64,000 bases of DNA from Flavobacterium turcicum (GCF_011365745.1 NZ_JAAOBY010000002.1:372001-436000); one strand, 5' to 3'; positions 48,524-57,570 are shown, numbered from the stretch's first letter. Translations and numbers: made by a program. The notes: a model not told the origin generated them from the sequence alone.

Positions 48524-49378
48524 ATGATTGAAATAGGAAAATACAATACGCTTACTATATTACGTGATACCCAAGTGGGTTTGTTTTTGGGAAATCCGGA
48601 GCTGGATCCAGAAGGAATTCACGATGTGTTACTGCCAAACAAATATGTTCCAAAGGTATTCGAAATAGGTGAGGAGCTCATTGTGTTTGTGTATTTGGAT
48701 CACGAACAACGACCTGTGGCGACTACGCTTGAACCTTATATTTTACTGAACGAATTTGCGTTGCTTAGGGTAAACTATACCAATCAAGTGGGTGCTTTTA
48801 TGGATTGGGGAATGGAAAAAGATATCTTGGTTCCGTTTAAAGAGCAAGCACGCCCGATGGAAAAAGGCAAGCGCTATTTGGTGTACTTGTATCTTGATCA
48901 AAAAACCAATCGTTTGGTGGCATCAAGTAAATTAAACCAGTTCTTGAAAAATGAAAACCTTACGGTCGAAAAAGGAGAAGAAGTTGATTTAATTGTTTCG
49001 CACATAACGGAGTTGGGGATTAACGTAATCATCAACGAAAAATACAAGGGTTTGATGTACAAAGACGAAGTGTACGATGATGCAATTCGCACAGGAGATC
49101 GTATGCGCGGATATATCAAATCCATTAGACCAGATAACAAGATAGATGTTTCGCTTCAAATTCAAGGTTACCAAAGTATTGAACCAAATGCAGAGAAAAT
49201 TTTAGACGAGCTAAGAGCAAGTCGCGGTTTCTTGCGACTTACCGATAATTCTCATCCAGAAGATATCAAAACGGTACTGAAAATGAGTAAGAAGACTTTT
49301 AAAAAGGCAATTGGCGCTTTGTATCGAGAACAACGCATCGAAATTAAAGAAGACGGCATTTATTTGATTAAAGAGTAA
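48524..49378 (+). CDS. CvfB-family S1-domain RNA-binding protein
   Basis: A 284-residue cytoplasmic protein made of three S1-like beta-barrels and a C-terminal winged helix. It shows 'LRDTQVGLFLGNPELDPEGI' (about 13-32), 'VNYTNQVGAFMDWGMEKDIL' (about 85-104), 'SHITELGINVIINEKYKGLM' (about 158-177) and the final 'LRLTDNSHPEDIKTVLKMSK'. CvfB proteins are RNA binding and in staphylococci affect virulence gene expression; in Bacteroidetes the role is unknown. It is monocistronic with a strong terminator. Confidence 0.92.
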   Translation: MIEIGKYNTLTILRDTQVGLFLGNPELDPEGIHDVLLPNKYVPKVFEIGEELIVFVYLDHEQRPVATTLEPYILLNEFALLRVNYTNQVGAFMDWGMEKDILVPFKEQARPMEKGKRYLVYLYLDQKTNRLVASSKLNQFLKNENLTVEKGEEVDLIVSHITELGINVIINEKYKGLMYKDEVYDDAIRTGDRMRGYIKSIRPDNKIDVSLQIQGYQSIEPNAEKILDELRASRGFLRLTDNSHPEDIKTVLKMSKKTFKKAIGALYREQRIEIKEDGIYLIKE

Positions 49379-49384
49379 AAAAAA

Positions 49385-49420
49385 GAAAGACTAATCGATA
49401 ATGATTAGTCTTTCTCGTTT
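49385..49420 (+). terminator. Intrinsic terminator after the CvfB-like gene
   Basis: A 12-bp stem GAAAGACTAATC/GATTAGTCTTTC with a 6-base loop; the tail is CTCGTTTT, a weak T tract. Confidence 0.8.
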
Positions 49421-49868
49421 TAATGTTAAGCTTGTACCTGCAAGCGTATCATTAAAAAATATAGGTTGCAATTTGTTTATCAATGCGTTTACGTTATTAT
49501 AGCAACAGTTTTGCTATTTCTGTTATACTTTTAAACGAAGCAAACGATACAACCTTTTCTATACCTTGTTGTAGTCACGAATCACTACTAAATTCATTCT
49601 TGCAATTTATTTGAATCGAAATATAACCTAAAGTAAACTGTGTTTAACATTAAAATACAAACTCATTTTAAATGGTTATTCCGTTGATTATCATATGTTA
49701 AAGATATTTAAATTCAAATAATAATTTGCTTTTTTGGTTTTAAATTTTACTTTTTTTCACATTTGTTTTCTATAAATCAGATAAATATTACCACAAGCTT
49801 ATTGAAATGGAATAGGGATAATGTAAAAAATGATTTATTTTTACACTGAAAATTTTAAATCATTCAAA
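49421..49868. other. AT-rich intergenic region before menB
   Basis: About 450 bases with no convincing gene on either strand and no clear full promoter. A short minus-strand frame (49497-49575) has no start codon. A structured RNA or leader cannot be excluded, but I see no recognised motif. Confidence 0.5.
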
Positions 49869-50699
49869 ATGGATTGGATTACTGCCAAAGAGTACGAAGA
49901 TATCACTTATAAAAAATGCAATGGGGTAGCCCGAATTGCCTTTAACCGTCCGGATGTGCGCAACGCATTCCGACCAAAAACAACTGCCGAATTATACAAT
50001 GCTTTTTACGATGCGCAAGAGGATACCTCAATTGGTGTGGTATTGCTGTCTGCTGAAGGTCCTTCGTCTAAAGATGGCGTTTATTCTTTTTGTAGCGGTG
50101 GCGATCAAAACGCACGCGGGCATCAAGGGTATGTGGGCGACGACGGGCAACACCGTTTAAATATTCTGGAGGTACAAAGATTAATTCGCTTTATGCCAAA
50201 AGTTGTTATTGCTGTTGTTCCAGGATGGGCAGTAGGTGGCGGACACAGTTTACATGTGGTTTGTGATATGACTTTAGCTAGTAAAGAACACGCTATTTTT
50301 AAACAAACCGATGCTGATGTAACTAGTTTTGATGGTGGTTACGGCTCGGCATATTTGGCCAAAATGGTGGGACAGAAAAAAGCGAGAGAAATTTTCTTTT
50401 TGGGTCGTAATTATTCAGCGCAAGAGGCAATGGATATGGGCATGGTAAATGCGGTAGTGCCACACGATGAATTAGAAGCAACTGCTTACGAATGGGCTCA
50501 GGAAATTTTGCAAAAATCGCCTATGGCTATCAAAATGCTAAAATTCGCCATGAATTTGACAGATGATGGAATGGTTGGTCAACAGGTATTTGCTGGTGAA
50601 GCGACACGTTTAGCATATATGACTGAGGAAGCAAAAGAAGGTAGAAATGCGTTTCTTGAAAAGAGAAAACCAAACTTTGAAAAAAAATGGTTGCCTTAA
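49869..50699 (+). CDS. menB: 1,4-dihydroxy-2-naphthoyl-CoA synthase
   Basis: A 276-residue crotonase-fold enzyme closing the second ring of menaquinone. Start chosen at ATG 49869 (MDWITAKEYEDITYKK), where family similarity begins; a Met 13 codons earlier is less likely. The oxyanion-hole regions are 'YSFCSGGDQNARG' (about 74-86) and 'GWAVGGGHSLHVVCD' (about 119-133). 'QTDADVTSFDGGYGSAYLA' near residue 150 carries Asp where the bicarbonate-dependent type has Gly, so this looks like the type II, bicarbonate-independent form. It heads the men cluster. Confidence 0.95.
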   Translation: MDWITAKEYEDITYKKCNGVARIAFNRPDVRNAFRPKTTAELYNAFYDAQEDTSIGVVLLSAEGPSSKDGVYSFCSGGDQNARGHQGYVGDDGQHRLNILEVQRLIRFMPKVVIAVVPGWAVGGGHSLHVVCDMTLASKEHAIFKQTDADVTSFDGGYGSAYLAKMVGQKKAREIFFLGRNYSAQEAMDMGMVNAVVPHDELEATAYEWAQEILQKSPMAIKMLKFAMNLTDDGMVGQQVFAGEATRLAYMTEEAKEGRNAFLEKRKPNFEKKWLP

Positions 50700-50778
50700 C
50701 GAAATAGTTTCATTTGCTGCTTGAAAATTACACCACTTTATTTACTTAGATTAAAGTGCTTAAACAATTGTACTCTTT

Positions 50779-51300
50779 ATGGAATTATTTACGAATAATA
50801 TTATTGACACTCAAAATTTACCCAAATTAGAGTCTATTCCGTTTACGGCTTTGAATAGTAAATACGGAATTGTTATTGCTTGTAATCTGGCACTGATTAT
50901 TGGTGTACTTACTGGCGGGTTGTTTGTTCTTGCTGAACTTGAACCTGATATTTTTAGTAACAGAATTTGGTTCATTATTGGTGTTTTGACGCCTTTGTCG
51001 TTATTATTTATTGTTTGTTTTGCAATCATTGGTTTTAAGAAAAAAGGTTTTGCTTTTCGCGAGCATGATGTGGTCTATCGTTCTGGAATTATTGCTACAA
51101 ATACTATTGTAATTCCTTATAATAGAGTGCAGCATGTTGCCTTACATGAAGGGTTTGTTTCACGATTTTTAGGATTGGCAAAGGTTCAAGTTTTTACAGC
51201 AGGCGGCAGTGCAAGCGACATTGAAATTCCGGGTATCGAAAAAGAACAAGCCGAAAATATCAAACAATTATTGATGGGCAAAATTCAAAAACAATTATAA
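50779..51300 (+). CDS. PH-domain membrane protein, small subunit (YdbS-like)
   Basis: A 173-residue protein with two helices (about 30-52 and 68-90) and one bacterial PH (bPH2) domain (about 95-165) containing 'VYRSGIIATNTIVIPYNRVQ' and 'FTAGGSASDIEIPGIEKEQA'. Its stop overlaps the next ATG (TAATG). Together with the following gene it matches YdbS/YdbT pairs. In Bacteroidetes such pairs often sit among men genes, but I know of no proven link. Confidence 0.85.
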   Translation: MELFTNNIIDTQNLPKLESIPFTALNSKYGIVIACNLALIIGVLTGGLFVLAELEPDIFSNRIWFIIGVLTPLSLLFIVCFAIIGFKKKGFAFREHDVVYRSGIIATNTIVIPYNRVQHVALHEGFVSRFLGLAKVQVFTAGGSASDIEIPGIEKEQAENIKQLLMGKIQKQL

Positions 51301-52811
51301 TGCGTACTGATTTTAGTCAGCCGCAAAGGCAGTCAGCTGTTGGTATTTGGGTTTTGTTTTTTTATACATTACAACAATACGCACGAGCCTTTTGGCCTGT
51401 TTTTTTGGTTTTCTTTTTTAGGTTAAAAAACTTTTATTTGGGGTACATTTTTGGAGTGATTGGGCTTTTTTTAGTGCTAATCGCTCTCATTTCGTACTTA
51501 AAATACAGGAACTTTACTTTTTATCTGGATGAAGAAAATCAAGAATTCATTATCAACGAAGGTATTTTAAACAAGACCAAAACTGCCATCCAACTCAATA
51601 AGATTCAGCAAGTAAATATTAACCAGTCGTTTATTCAAAAAATAATTGGGGTTTATGAATTGCAAGTTGATACTGCAGGCAGCAGCAAAAAAGAGGGAAA
51701 CATCAAGGCCATTTCGCAGCAACTGGCTTTGGATTTAAAAGCATGCTTGCTGGAAAATGAAGGCAAAGAACGTATTTTAGGTCTAAATGAACCTGGTACA
51801 GCAGTAGAATTTGAAAGCAACACAACGATAACACCTTTTATAAAAATTAGTTTTTTTAGCTTGTTAAAAGTCGGAATTACTTCAAACTACCAGCGAACTA
51901 TTGCTTTGTTGGTTTTATTTTTCAGTACTGTTTTCGAGAGCCTTTCAAAATTAGCCGATCAAGAAACCGGCTATGAGCAGGATTTTGGGTCTTATTTTGA
52001 TTCCTCTCAAGGATTGACGGCTATAATCATGGGTTTTTTCATGGTACTTGTTGCTGTTTTGGTACTAAATATTATTCGGGTTTTTGTGCAGTTTTTTAAT
52101 TTTAATATAGCCAAACAAAAAGGTTCATTACTTTTATCATACGGCCTTTTAAACTCCAAGAGCACTATTGTAAAACCAGAGAAAGTTCAAATCACCACCG
52201 TTACACAAAATTACTTTCAACGTAAGTGGGGTATTTTAGACGTAAGAATTAAACAAGCAACCGGTGGCGACGAGGAACAGCGCAAATCAGCAATTGAAAT
52301 TCCAGGTTGTGATCCTATAGAGCGCGACGCGATTTTACAGTTGTTGTTTTCTAAACTACCTGAAAAAGGAATCGAATTGACTCCCAATTATCGAAAGTTA
52401 GTTTTTGCGCTTTTTATTACCGTAGCTATCCCTGTTGCCTTATTTTTTGGGTTGGCAAATACTTTTTTTCCTGAGATAATGGAATATGTAGGTTGGGTTC
52501 CGTTTTATGTTGTACTGATGACTGTTTTGCAGTATTTTAAGTTCAAAAATTATCGCTTGTACATTCATCCAGAATTCATCATTAAAACGTCGGGTGCTTG
52601 GGATGTTAGCGAAGCAATTATTTTGCCTCAAAAAATTCAAGCCATTACCACTTCACAGCTGTTTTGGCACAAAAAAGCAGATATTGGTTCAGTTGTTTTG
52701 CATACAGCAGGAGGAAATATTTCATTTCAATTGGCTAATTATACCGTACTCAAGGAACACATCAATCGATGGTTGTACGAATTAGAAACTTCCAACAGCA
52801 ATTGGATGTAA
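51300..52811 (+). CDS. PH-domain membrane protein, large subunit (YdbT-like)
   Basis: A 503-residue protein with paired helices at the N-terminus (about 16-36, 48-68), middle (about 195-215, 240-262) and near 365-410. bPH2 domains alternate with them (about 70-150, 275-345, 420-490), each with a 'KIQQVNI', 'EKVQITT' or 'QKIQAIT' core followed by 'TAGSSK', 'ATGGDEE' or 'TAGGNI'. The triple-PH layout is the YdbT family. It is translationally coupled to the small subunit. Probably both form one membrane complex; the activity is unknown. Confidence 0.87.
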   Translation: MRTDFSQPQRQSAVGIWVLFFYTLQQYARAFWPVFLVFFFRLKNFYLGYIFGVIGLFLVLIALISYLKYRNFTFYLDEENQEFIINEGILNKTKTAIQLNKIQQVNINQSFIQKIIGVYELQVDTAGSSKKEGNIKAISQQLALDLKACLLENEGKERILGLNEPGTAVEFESNTTITPFIKISFFSLLKVGITSNYQRTIALLVLFFSTVFESLSKLADQETGYEQDFGSYFDSSQGLTAIIMGFFMVLVAVLVLNIIRVFVQFFNFNIAKQKGSLLLSYGLLNSKSTIVKPEKVQITTVTQNYFQRKWGILDVRIKQATGGDEEQRKSAIEIPGCDPIERDAILQLLFSKLPEKGIELTPNYRKLVFALFITVAIPVALFFGLANTFFPEIMEYVGWVPFYVVLMTVLQYFKFKNYRLYIHPEFIIKTSGAWDVSEAIILPQKIQAITTSQLFWHKKADIGSVVLHTAGGNISFQLANYTVLKEHINRWLYELETSNSNWM

Positions 52812-52840
52812 AAAACAATGCATATCGTTGTTTTATGCCG

Positions 52841-52848
52841 TACATTTG
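52841..52848 (+). promoter_or_regulatory. -7 box before menA
   Basis: TACATTTG lies 46 bases before the menA ATG, in the 83-base gap after the PH-domain gene. No proper -33 TTG. Confidence 0.45.
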
Positions 52849-52894
52849 TACATACAATTGTCAGTAAAATAGAATTTAAAAAATAAAAAATAGT

Positions 52895-53854
52895 ATGAAG
52901 CAGTGGATTGAAGCCGCACGTTTACGAACCCTACCCTTATCTGTATCCGGAATCATCGTGGGTAGTATGTATGCATTGCGACCAACAAATACAATTGAAA
53001 CACCTACAGAAGTTTTTAGCTGGTCTATTTTTGGCCTTGCTTTGTTAACAACCTTGGGCTTGCAAGTGCTCTCTAACTTTGCTAATGATTATGGCGATGG
53101 AGTAAAAGGAACTGATAATTCTGATCGGGTAGGTCCCATGCGTGCCATTCAAAGTGGCGCTATCAGTGCCCAAGCCATGAAGCAGGCTATTATTATTACA
53201 TCTGTTTTAACCTTGTTTTCAGCAGTAGCCTTAATTTATGTTTCTTTCAAAGACACTAATCTTTGGTTTTCACTATTCTATTTGGTTTTGGGAATTCTGG
53301 CAATCGTATCGGCCATTCGCTATACAGTAGGAAAAACTGCTTATGGCTACCGTGGTTTTGGGGATATTTTTGTATTTGTTTTCTTTGGTTTGGTGAGCAC
53401 TTTGGGAGTTAATTTTTTATATGCCAAACAACTTGATTTCGATTTATTTCTTCCTGCTGCCGCTATCGGATTATTAAGTACTGGAGTTCTTAATTTGAAC
53501 AACATGCGCGATGAAGCTTCAGACAGAAAATCAAATAAAAATACCATGGTAGTACAAATGGGCGGTGCCAAAGCTAAAAAATACCATTATTTCTTGGTAA
53601 TTACGGCAATGGTTTTGGTTATAATTTTTGCTATTTTAAGCGAGTATCGCCTAGATCAATACCTTTTTGTTTTGGCCTATATTCCATTAATCAAACATTT
53701 AAAAACCGTACAAACCAATCAAAATCCAAAAGAACTCGATCCCGAATTAAAAAAATTAGCATTAAGCACTTTCGCGCTGTCTTTGCTTTTGGCGTTGTGC
53801 ATGGTATCGCTTATTCAGGATATTATTGTTAACCTGTTTTTAGGCGGTCGCTAA
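52895..53854 (+). CDS. menA: 1,4-dihydroxy-2-naphthoate polyprenyltransferase
   Basis: A 319-residue UbiA-superfamily membrane enzyme attaching the polyprenyl chain in menaquinone synthesis. It has eight to nine helices. The first Asp motif is 'NFANDYGDGVKGTDNSDRVG' (about 62-81), the second 'NLNNMRDEASDRKSNKNTM' (about 198-216). The N-terminal 'WIEAARLRTLPLSVSGI' is typical of MenA. It is followed at 87 bases by a metallo-hydrolase gene. Confidence 0.94.
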   Translation: MKQWIEAARLRTLPLSVSGIIVGSMYALRPTNTIETPTEVFSWSIFGLALLTTLGLQVLSNFANDYGDGVKGTDNSDRVGPMRAIQSGAISAQAMKQAIIITSVLTLFSAVALIYVSFKDTNLWFSLFYLVLGILAIVSAIRYTVGKTAYGYRGFGDIFVFVFFGLVSTLGVNFLYAKQLDFDLFLPAAAIGLLSTGVLNLNNMRDEASDRKSNKNTMVVQMGGAKAKKYHYFLVITAMVLVIIFAILSEYRLDQYLFVLAYIPLIKHLKTVQTNQNPKELDPELKKLALSTFALSLLLALCMVSLIQDIIVNLFLGGR

Positions 53855-53941
53855 GTTCATTTTACCCCAAAAAAGAGTTTTATTTTACAACTATCGGCTA
53901 TATTTTTTCGTTAATACACACAAACCTTTAATTCAATTCTT

Positions 53942-54619
53942 ATGAAAATTACATTTTATGGTCACGCTTCACTAGGTATCGAGGTAGGTGGCAAAAACAT
54001 TTTAGTAGATCCTTTTATATCTCCAAATCCAAAAGCGGCGCATATCAACGTAAACGAGCTGGCTGCTGATTATATTTTACTTACGCACGCGCACGGCGAT
54101 CACATTGCTGATGTTGAGGCTATCGCAAAAAGAACCAATGCCGTAATTGTATCCAATGCTGAAATTGCAGATTACTATAGTGCCAAAGGTTTTCAGGCTC
54201 ACCCGATGAATCACGGCGGAAGCTGGAATTTCGATTTTGGTAAAGTGAAATATGTGAATGCAGTGCATTCAAGTTCTTTTCCTGACGGAGCAACTGGTGG
54301 AAATCCAGGAGGTTTTGTAATTGAGAGCGAGCACAAAAACATCTACATTGCAGGTGATACGGCCTTGACAATGGATATGAAACTCATTCCAATGCGCACC
54401 AAATTAGACTTAGCTATTCTTCCAATCGGGGATAATTTCACTATGGATGTTGAAGATGCTATCCTTGCGTCAGATTTTGTAGAATGTGACAAAGTTTTAG
54501 GCTACCATTTTGACACTTTCGGTTATATCGAAATCAATAAGGAAGAGGCTATCCGTAAGTTTTTCAACAAAGGAAAAGACTTAATGTTGCTAGAAATAGG
54601 AGCATCTATCGATTTGTAA
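53942..54619 (+). CDS. UPF0173-type metal-dependent hydrolase
   Basis: A 225-residue metallo-beta-lactamase-fold protein. The metal motif is THAHGDH (His49-x-His51-x-Asp53-His54). Other ligands lie in 'MNHGGSWNF' near residue 90, 'YIAGDTALTMDM' near 135 and 'VLGYHFDTFGYIEI' near 183. The family includes hydrolases of unknown substrate. It is often placed next to men genes in Flavobacteria. It lies just before a copy of the dispersed repeat. Confidence 0.9.
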   Translation: MKITFYGHASLGIEVGGKNILVDPFISPNPKAAHINVNELAADYILLTHAHGDHIADVEAIAKRTNAVIVSNAEIADYYSAKGFQAHPMNHGGSWNFDFGKVKYVNAVHSSSFPDGATGGNPGGFVIESEHKNIYIAGDTALTMDMKLIPMRTKLDLAILPIGDNFTMDVEDAILASDFVECDKVLGYHFDTFGYIEINKEEAIRKFFNKGKDLMLLEIGASIDL

Positions 54620-54626
54620 ATGGTTT

Positions 54627-54726
54627 AGGAGCTTTTTCCTGCTATTCGTTACAATCTTTTACAAAATGGCTGGCCTTATCAGGCTGGCCATTTTATAAAA
54701 GGATTTCCACTACTATCAGGGCTAGG
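54627..54726 (-). repeat. Dispersed structured repeat, copy 2
   Basis: 100 bases: an arm beginning AGGAGCTTTTTCC, a 13-bp hairpin with two G-T pairs (AAAATGGCTGGCC with GGCTGGCCATTTT, 54662-54693), and an arm ending CAGGGCTAGG. The arms are nearly the same as at 13836-13920, but the hairpin is unrelated. It starts 8 bases after the hydrolase stop and ends 50 bases before the next gene. Confidence 0.87.
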
Positions 54727-54775
54727 AAGAGTGTTTCTTTCTAAACTAATTGATTTCAGAGTTAACTATCTTATT

Positions 54776-55981
54776 ATGTTACAAAAAAAATATTTTTTTA
54801 TTTACTTCGCGCTGTTGCTAGCCTCAGGTGTTTTCGCTCAAAAGGAAGGCTATTGGGATAAAGCACGCGCAACCACACAAGAAATTCAAGTTTCGGCACG
54901 TGATCGAATGTTAGTCAAAACTCAAGATTTACCTGAAGGCACTATCGAAATTTTGTTTCGCATTACTTTGCTTGATAAAAACCAGCAAATGGCGAGCAGT
55001 TTGGTATCTGTTCTAAAGGCAATTCCTGATCCTACCGGAATAAGTCAAGGTTCTGCCGGAGCGGTTTTTTTACTTTCTAAAATATCGGGTGATGATACTT
55101 GCAAATACGCCGTTTTTACCTCAGCTAGTGCTGCACAACAATACGTAAAAGACGGAACGGCAACTGCTGCTTGTTTCGAGCAAAGCAAAGCCGTTAGTAA
55201 AGATGCGCAATTACTATCTGCTGATAAGAGTCTTTGCTTGCAGCAAAACTCTGGAAACTTATGGTTTGCTTTTGAAAGCAAAAATTGGATCATGAGTCAA
55301 AAAATTATTTTAGAAGTGGTGCCTTGGGTTGATACAAAATTGAGTCGTGGTTGGACAGTCGATAACCGAAAAGCAATAATTGAACAATGCAAGACCTCTA
55401 ATTTGGCTAAAAAAATGTCTAATTCAGATGATTTTTGTGTTTGTATTTTAGATAAGATTCAAAACAAATACAAGGCAAAGGAATTTACAAAATTACTGCC
55501 TGCAGAACAGTCTAAAGCTTTTAAAGATTTCGGTAACAGTTGTTACGGCGAAACGAGCTTGTCACAATCAATTTATGCTGATTTACGCACGCAAGCCGCT
55601 ACATTAGCCAAGCAAGGCAAACCTGCTGAAGCGATAACGCAATTGCTAACTGTCGTAAATGATGGTCAAGCAACAGCTTTAGATTTTAATACATTGGGTC
55701 GCAATTATCTCATAACCAAACAGTACGGCAAAGCAATTAAGTATTTAGAAGAAGGAGCTCAAAAAGATCCATCTGAATTGCTTATACAGCTCAATTTGGC
55801 GCATGCCTATTTGTTGAATGATGATTTTTCGGCAGCAAAAAAAATACACAAAACCTATCAAAATCAAAATGTAACGGCACAGGCTAGTTGGGTAAAACAA
55901 ACGGAGCTTGATTTTACTGCTTTTGCAAAAGCGGGTATTCAATCAGCAGATTTTGATCGTATTTTGAAATTACTTCGTTAA
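54776..55981 (+). CDS. Exported TPR-repeat protein
   Basis: A 401-residue protein. The start is put at ATG 54776, where the signal peptide MLQKKYFFIYFALLLASGVF begins; an earlier in-frame Met overlaps non-coding sequence near the repeat. The N-terminal half is beta-rich with scattered Cys residues ('DDTCKYAVF', 'CLQQNSGNLWFAF', 'DDFCVCILDKI'). Tetratricopeptide repeats occupy about 285-370 ('ALDFNTLGRNYLITKQYGKA'). The periplasmic function is unknown. Position inside the men cluster is seen also in relatives, from memory. Confidence 0.75.
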   Translation: MLQKKYFFIYFALLLASGVFAQKEGYWDKARATTQEIQVSARDRMLVKTQDLPEGTIEILFRITLLDKNQQMASSLVSVLKAIPDPTGISQGSAGAVFLLSKISGDDTCKYAVFTSASAAQQYVKDGTATAACFEQSKAVSKDAQLLSADKSLCLQQNSGNLWFAFESKNWIMSQKIILEVVPWVDTKLSRGWTVDNRKAIIEQCKTSNLAKKMSNSDDFCVCILDKIQNKYKAKEFTKLLPAEQSKAFKDFGNSCYGETSLSQSIYADLRTQAATLAKQGKPAEAITQLLTVVNDGQATALDFNTLGRNYLITKQYGKAIKYLEEGAQKDPSELLIQLNLAHAYLLNDDFSAAKKIHKTYQNQNVTAQASWVKQTELDFTAFAKAGIQSADFDRILKLLR

Positions 55982-56006
55982 AATAACAAGTTTTAAAAAC
56001 AATATC

Positions 56007-57059
56007 GTGAAAGCAACTTATCATAAATACATGCTCGAGTTCAAGCGTCCGTCAGGTACCTCACGTGGTGTTTTGACAGAGAAAGAAACGTGGTTTATTA
56101 GCATTGAGCACAACGGAAAAAAGGGAATAGGAGAGTGCGGTATTTTGCGTGGCCTAAGCGCGGATGATCGTCCTGATTACGAGCGACGTTTGCAATGGAC
56201 TTGCGAGAATATTAATTTGGGAGTGACAGCGCTTTGGGATGCTTTGATAGAGTTTCCGTCAATTCAATTTGGCGTTGAAATGGCTTTTCAATCTTTAGCG
56301 AGTGCGAATCCGTTCGAGTTGTTTCCTTCTGATTTTACAAACGGAGCTCAAGCCATGGATGTTAATGGTTTAATTTGGATGGGCGAGGAAGCTTACATGA
56401 AAGAGCAAATTGAAGAGAAATTAGCAGATGGTTTTCGATGTGTAAAACTCAAAATTGGAGCCATCGAATTTGAAAAAGAATTGTCTTTATTGCGTTATAT
56501 TCGTACTCATTTTACTGCTGATCAAGTAGAACTTAGAGTCGATGCTAACGGTGCTTTTGATAAAAATGATGCTTTAGATAAATTAACACAATTATCTGAA
56601 TTTGAATTACATAGTATTGAACAACCCATTGCTAAAAATCAAGCTGACAGTATGGCAGAGTTGTGTAAAAACACTCCTTTCCCAATTGCATTAGACGAGG
56701 AATTGATTGGAGTTTATTCTACCGCAGATAAAGAAGAATTGTTGCAAAAAATTAAGCCGCAATACATCATTTTAAAACCTAGTTTTGTGGGTGGTTTTCG
56801 AGGTACACAAGAATGGATCGACTTAGCCGAAAAACATCAAATAGGTTGGTGGATTACCTCAGCTTTAGAAAGTAATATTGGCTTAAATGCAATTGCTCAA
56901 TGGACGTATTTGCAGAACAGTCCGCTTCCACAAGGATTGGGAACTGGTGCTTTGTATACCAATAATTTTGATAGTCCGCTACAAGTAAAAGCAGGACAAC
57001 TGTGGTACAAAAAGGAGGTGGGATGGTCTTTTGATTTTGCTTTCTTCGAAAAAAGATAA
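56007..57059 (+). CDS. menC: o-Succinylbenzoate synthase
   Basis: A 350-residue enolase-superfamily enzyme dehydrating SHCHC to o-succinylbenzoate. It starts at GTG 56007, since the conserved N-terminus 'KATYHKYMLEFKRPSGTSRG' begins there; the first ATG is residue 9. The catalytic Lys pair is in 'GFRCVKLKIG' (about 143-152), the metal Asp in 'ELRVDANGAF' near 178, Glu in 'HSIEQPI' near 203 and Asp-Glu in 'IALDEELIG' near 228. Lys at 'YIILKPSFVGG' near 252 is the second catalytic base. menE does not follow here. Confidence 0.93.
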   Translation: MKATYHKYMLEFKRPSGTSRGVLTEKETWFISIEHNGKKGIGECGILRGLSADDRPDYERRLQWTCENINLGVTALWDALIEFPSIQFGVEMAFQSLASANPFELFPSDFTNGAQAMDVNGLIWMGEEAYMKEQIEEKLADGFRCVKLKIGAIEFEKELSLLRYIRTHFTADQVELRVDANGAFDKNDALDKLTQLSEFELHSIEQPIAKNQADSMAELCKNTPFPIALDEELIGVYSTADKEELLQKIKPQYIILKPSFVGGFRGTQEWIDLAEKHQIGWWITSALESNIGLNAIAQWTYLQNSPLPQGLGTGALYTNNFDSPLQVKAGQLWYKKEVGWSFDFAFFEKR

Positions 57060-57081
57060 GAACAATAATTTTTGAAAATAA

Positions 57082-57110
57082 AAAAACGGAGCTTTAGGAG
57101 CTCCGTTTTT
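57082..57110. terminator. Bidirectional terminator between menC and the NTF2-like gene
   Basis: A 12-bp stem AAAAACGGAGCT/AGCTCCGTTTTT with a 5-base loop. It includes the last codons of the convergent minus-strand gene. Confidence 0.85.
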
Positions 57111-57570
57111 GCATATAGTGGCGCAATGAGGCCGAGGCCCTTTGCTGTAATTTTTTCTGAAAAAATCCGGTCCAACCTAGTAAAGTACCTTTGAAACCAA
57201 AAGCTTGTTTTGACCATTTATATAAATCAAAATCATCGGTATGTTTACTAATAAGCCCATTTTCAAACTGAAATTGTGCTTGTATTTTGTTAACAACTAC
57301 CTTATTTGTTGCACTAAATGGATAAGTGGCAACCCATTTTGTCTTGCCTACAAATTCGTTTGCAGCAACATCAACAAATTCAATTCTTAAATTTCCTTTG
57401 CTTTTTTCAAGTAACATTTGCCACATGGCGGCAACTTCTTCACCGTGCAACACTCCAAAAACTGGATCTCTGAATTGCACGTTTGGCGCATAACAGCGCG
57501 ACATTGCCACAAAATCACCTTTTGCGAAAGCAGTGTAAAATGTATTTAATAGTTGCTCGTTGGTCGTCAT
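57094..57570 (-). CDS. Nuclear transport factor 2 family protein (SnoaL-like)
   Basis: A 158-residue cone-fold protein: 'LLNTFYTAFAKGDFVAMSRC' (about 7-26), 'VQFRDPVFGVLHGEEVAAMW' (about 31-50) and 'LISKHTDDFDLYKWSKQAFG' (about 105-124) are typical. Members are isomerases, hydrolases or ligand-binding proteins, so the activity is unknown. The stop codon and last five codons lie inside the shared terminator, so its C-terminus forms part of that hairpin. Confidence 0.87.
   Translation of the reverse strand: MTTNEQLLNTFYTAFAKGDFVAMSRCYAPNVQFRDPVFGVLHGEEVAAMWQMLLEKSKGNLRIEFVDVAANEFVGKTKWVATYPFSATNKVVVNKIQAQFQFENGLISKHTDDFDLYKWSKQAFGFKGTLLGWTGFFQKKLQQRASASLRHYMQKRSS

Noticed and set aside
49497..49575. 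Minus-strand frame with protein-like residues (GIEKVVSFASFKSITEIAK)
   Set aside because: No start codon and only 25 residues between stops; could be a gene remnant but cannot be supported.
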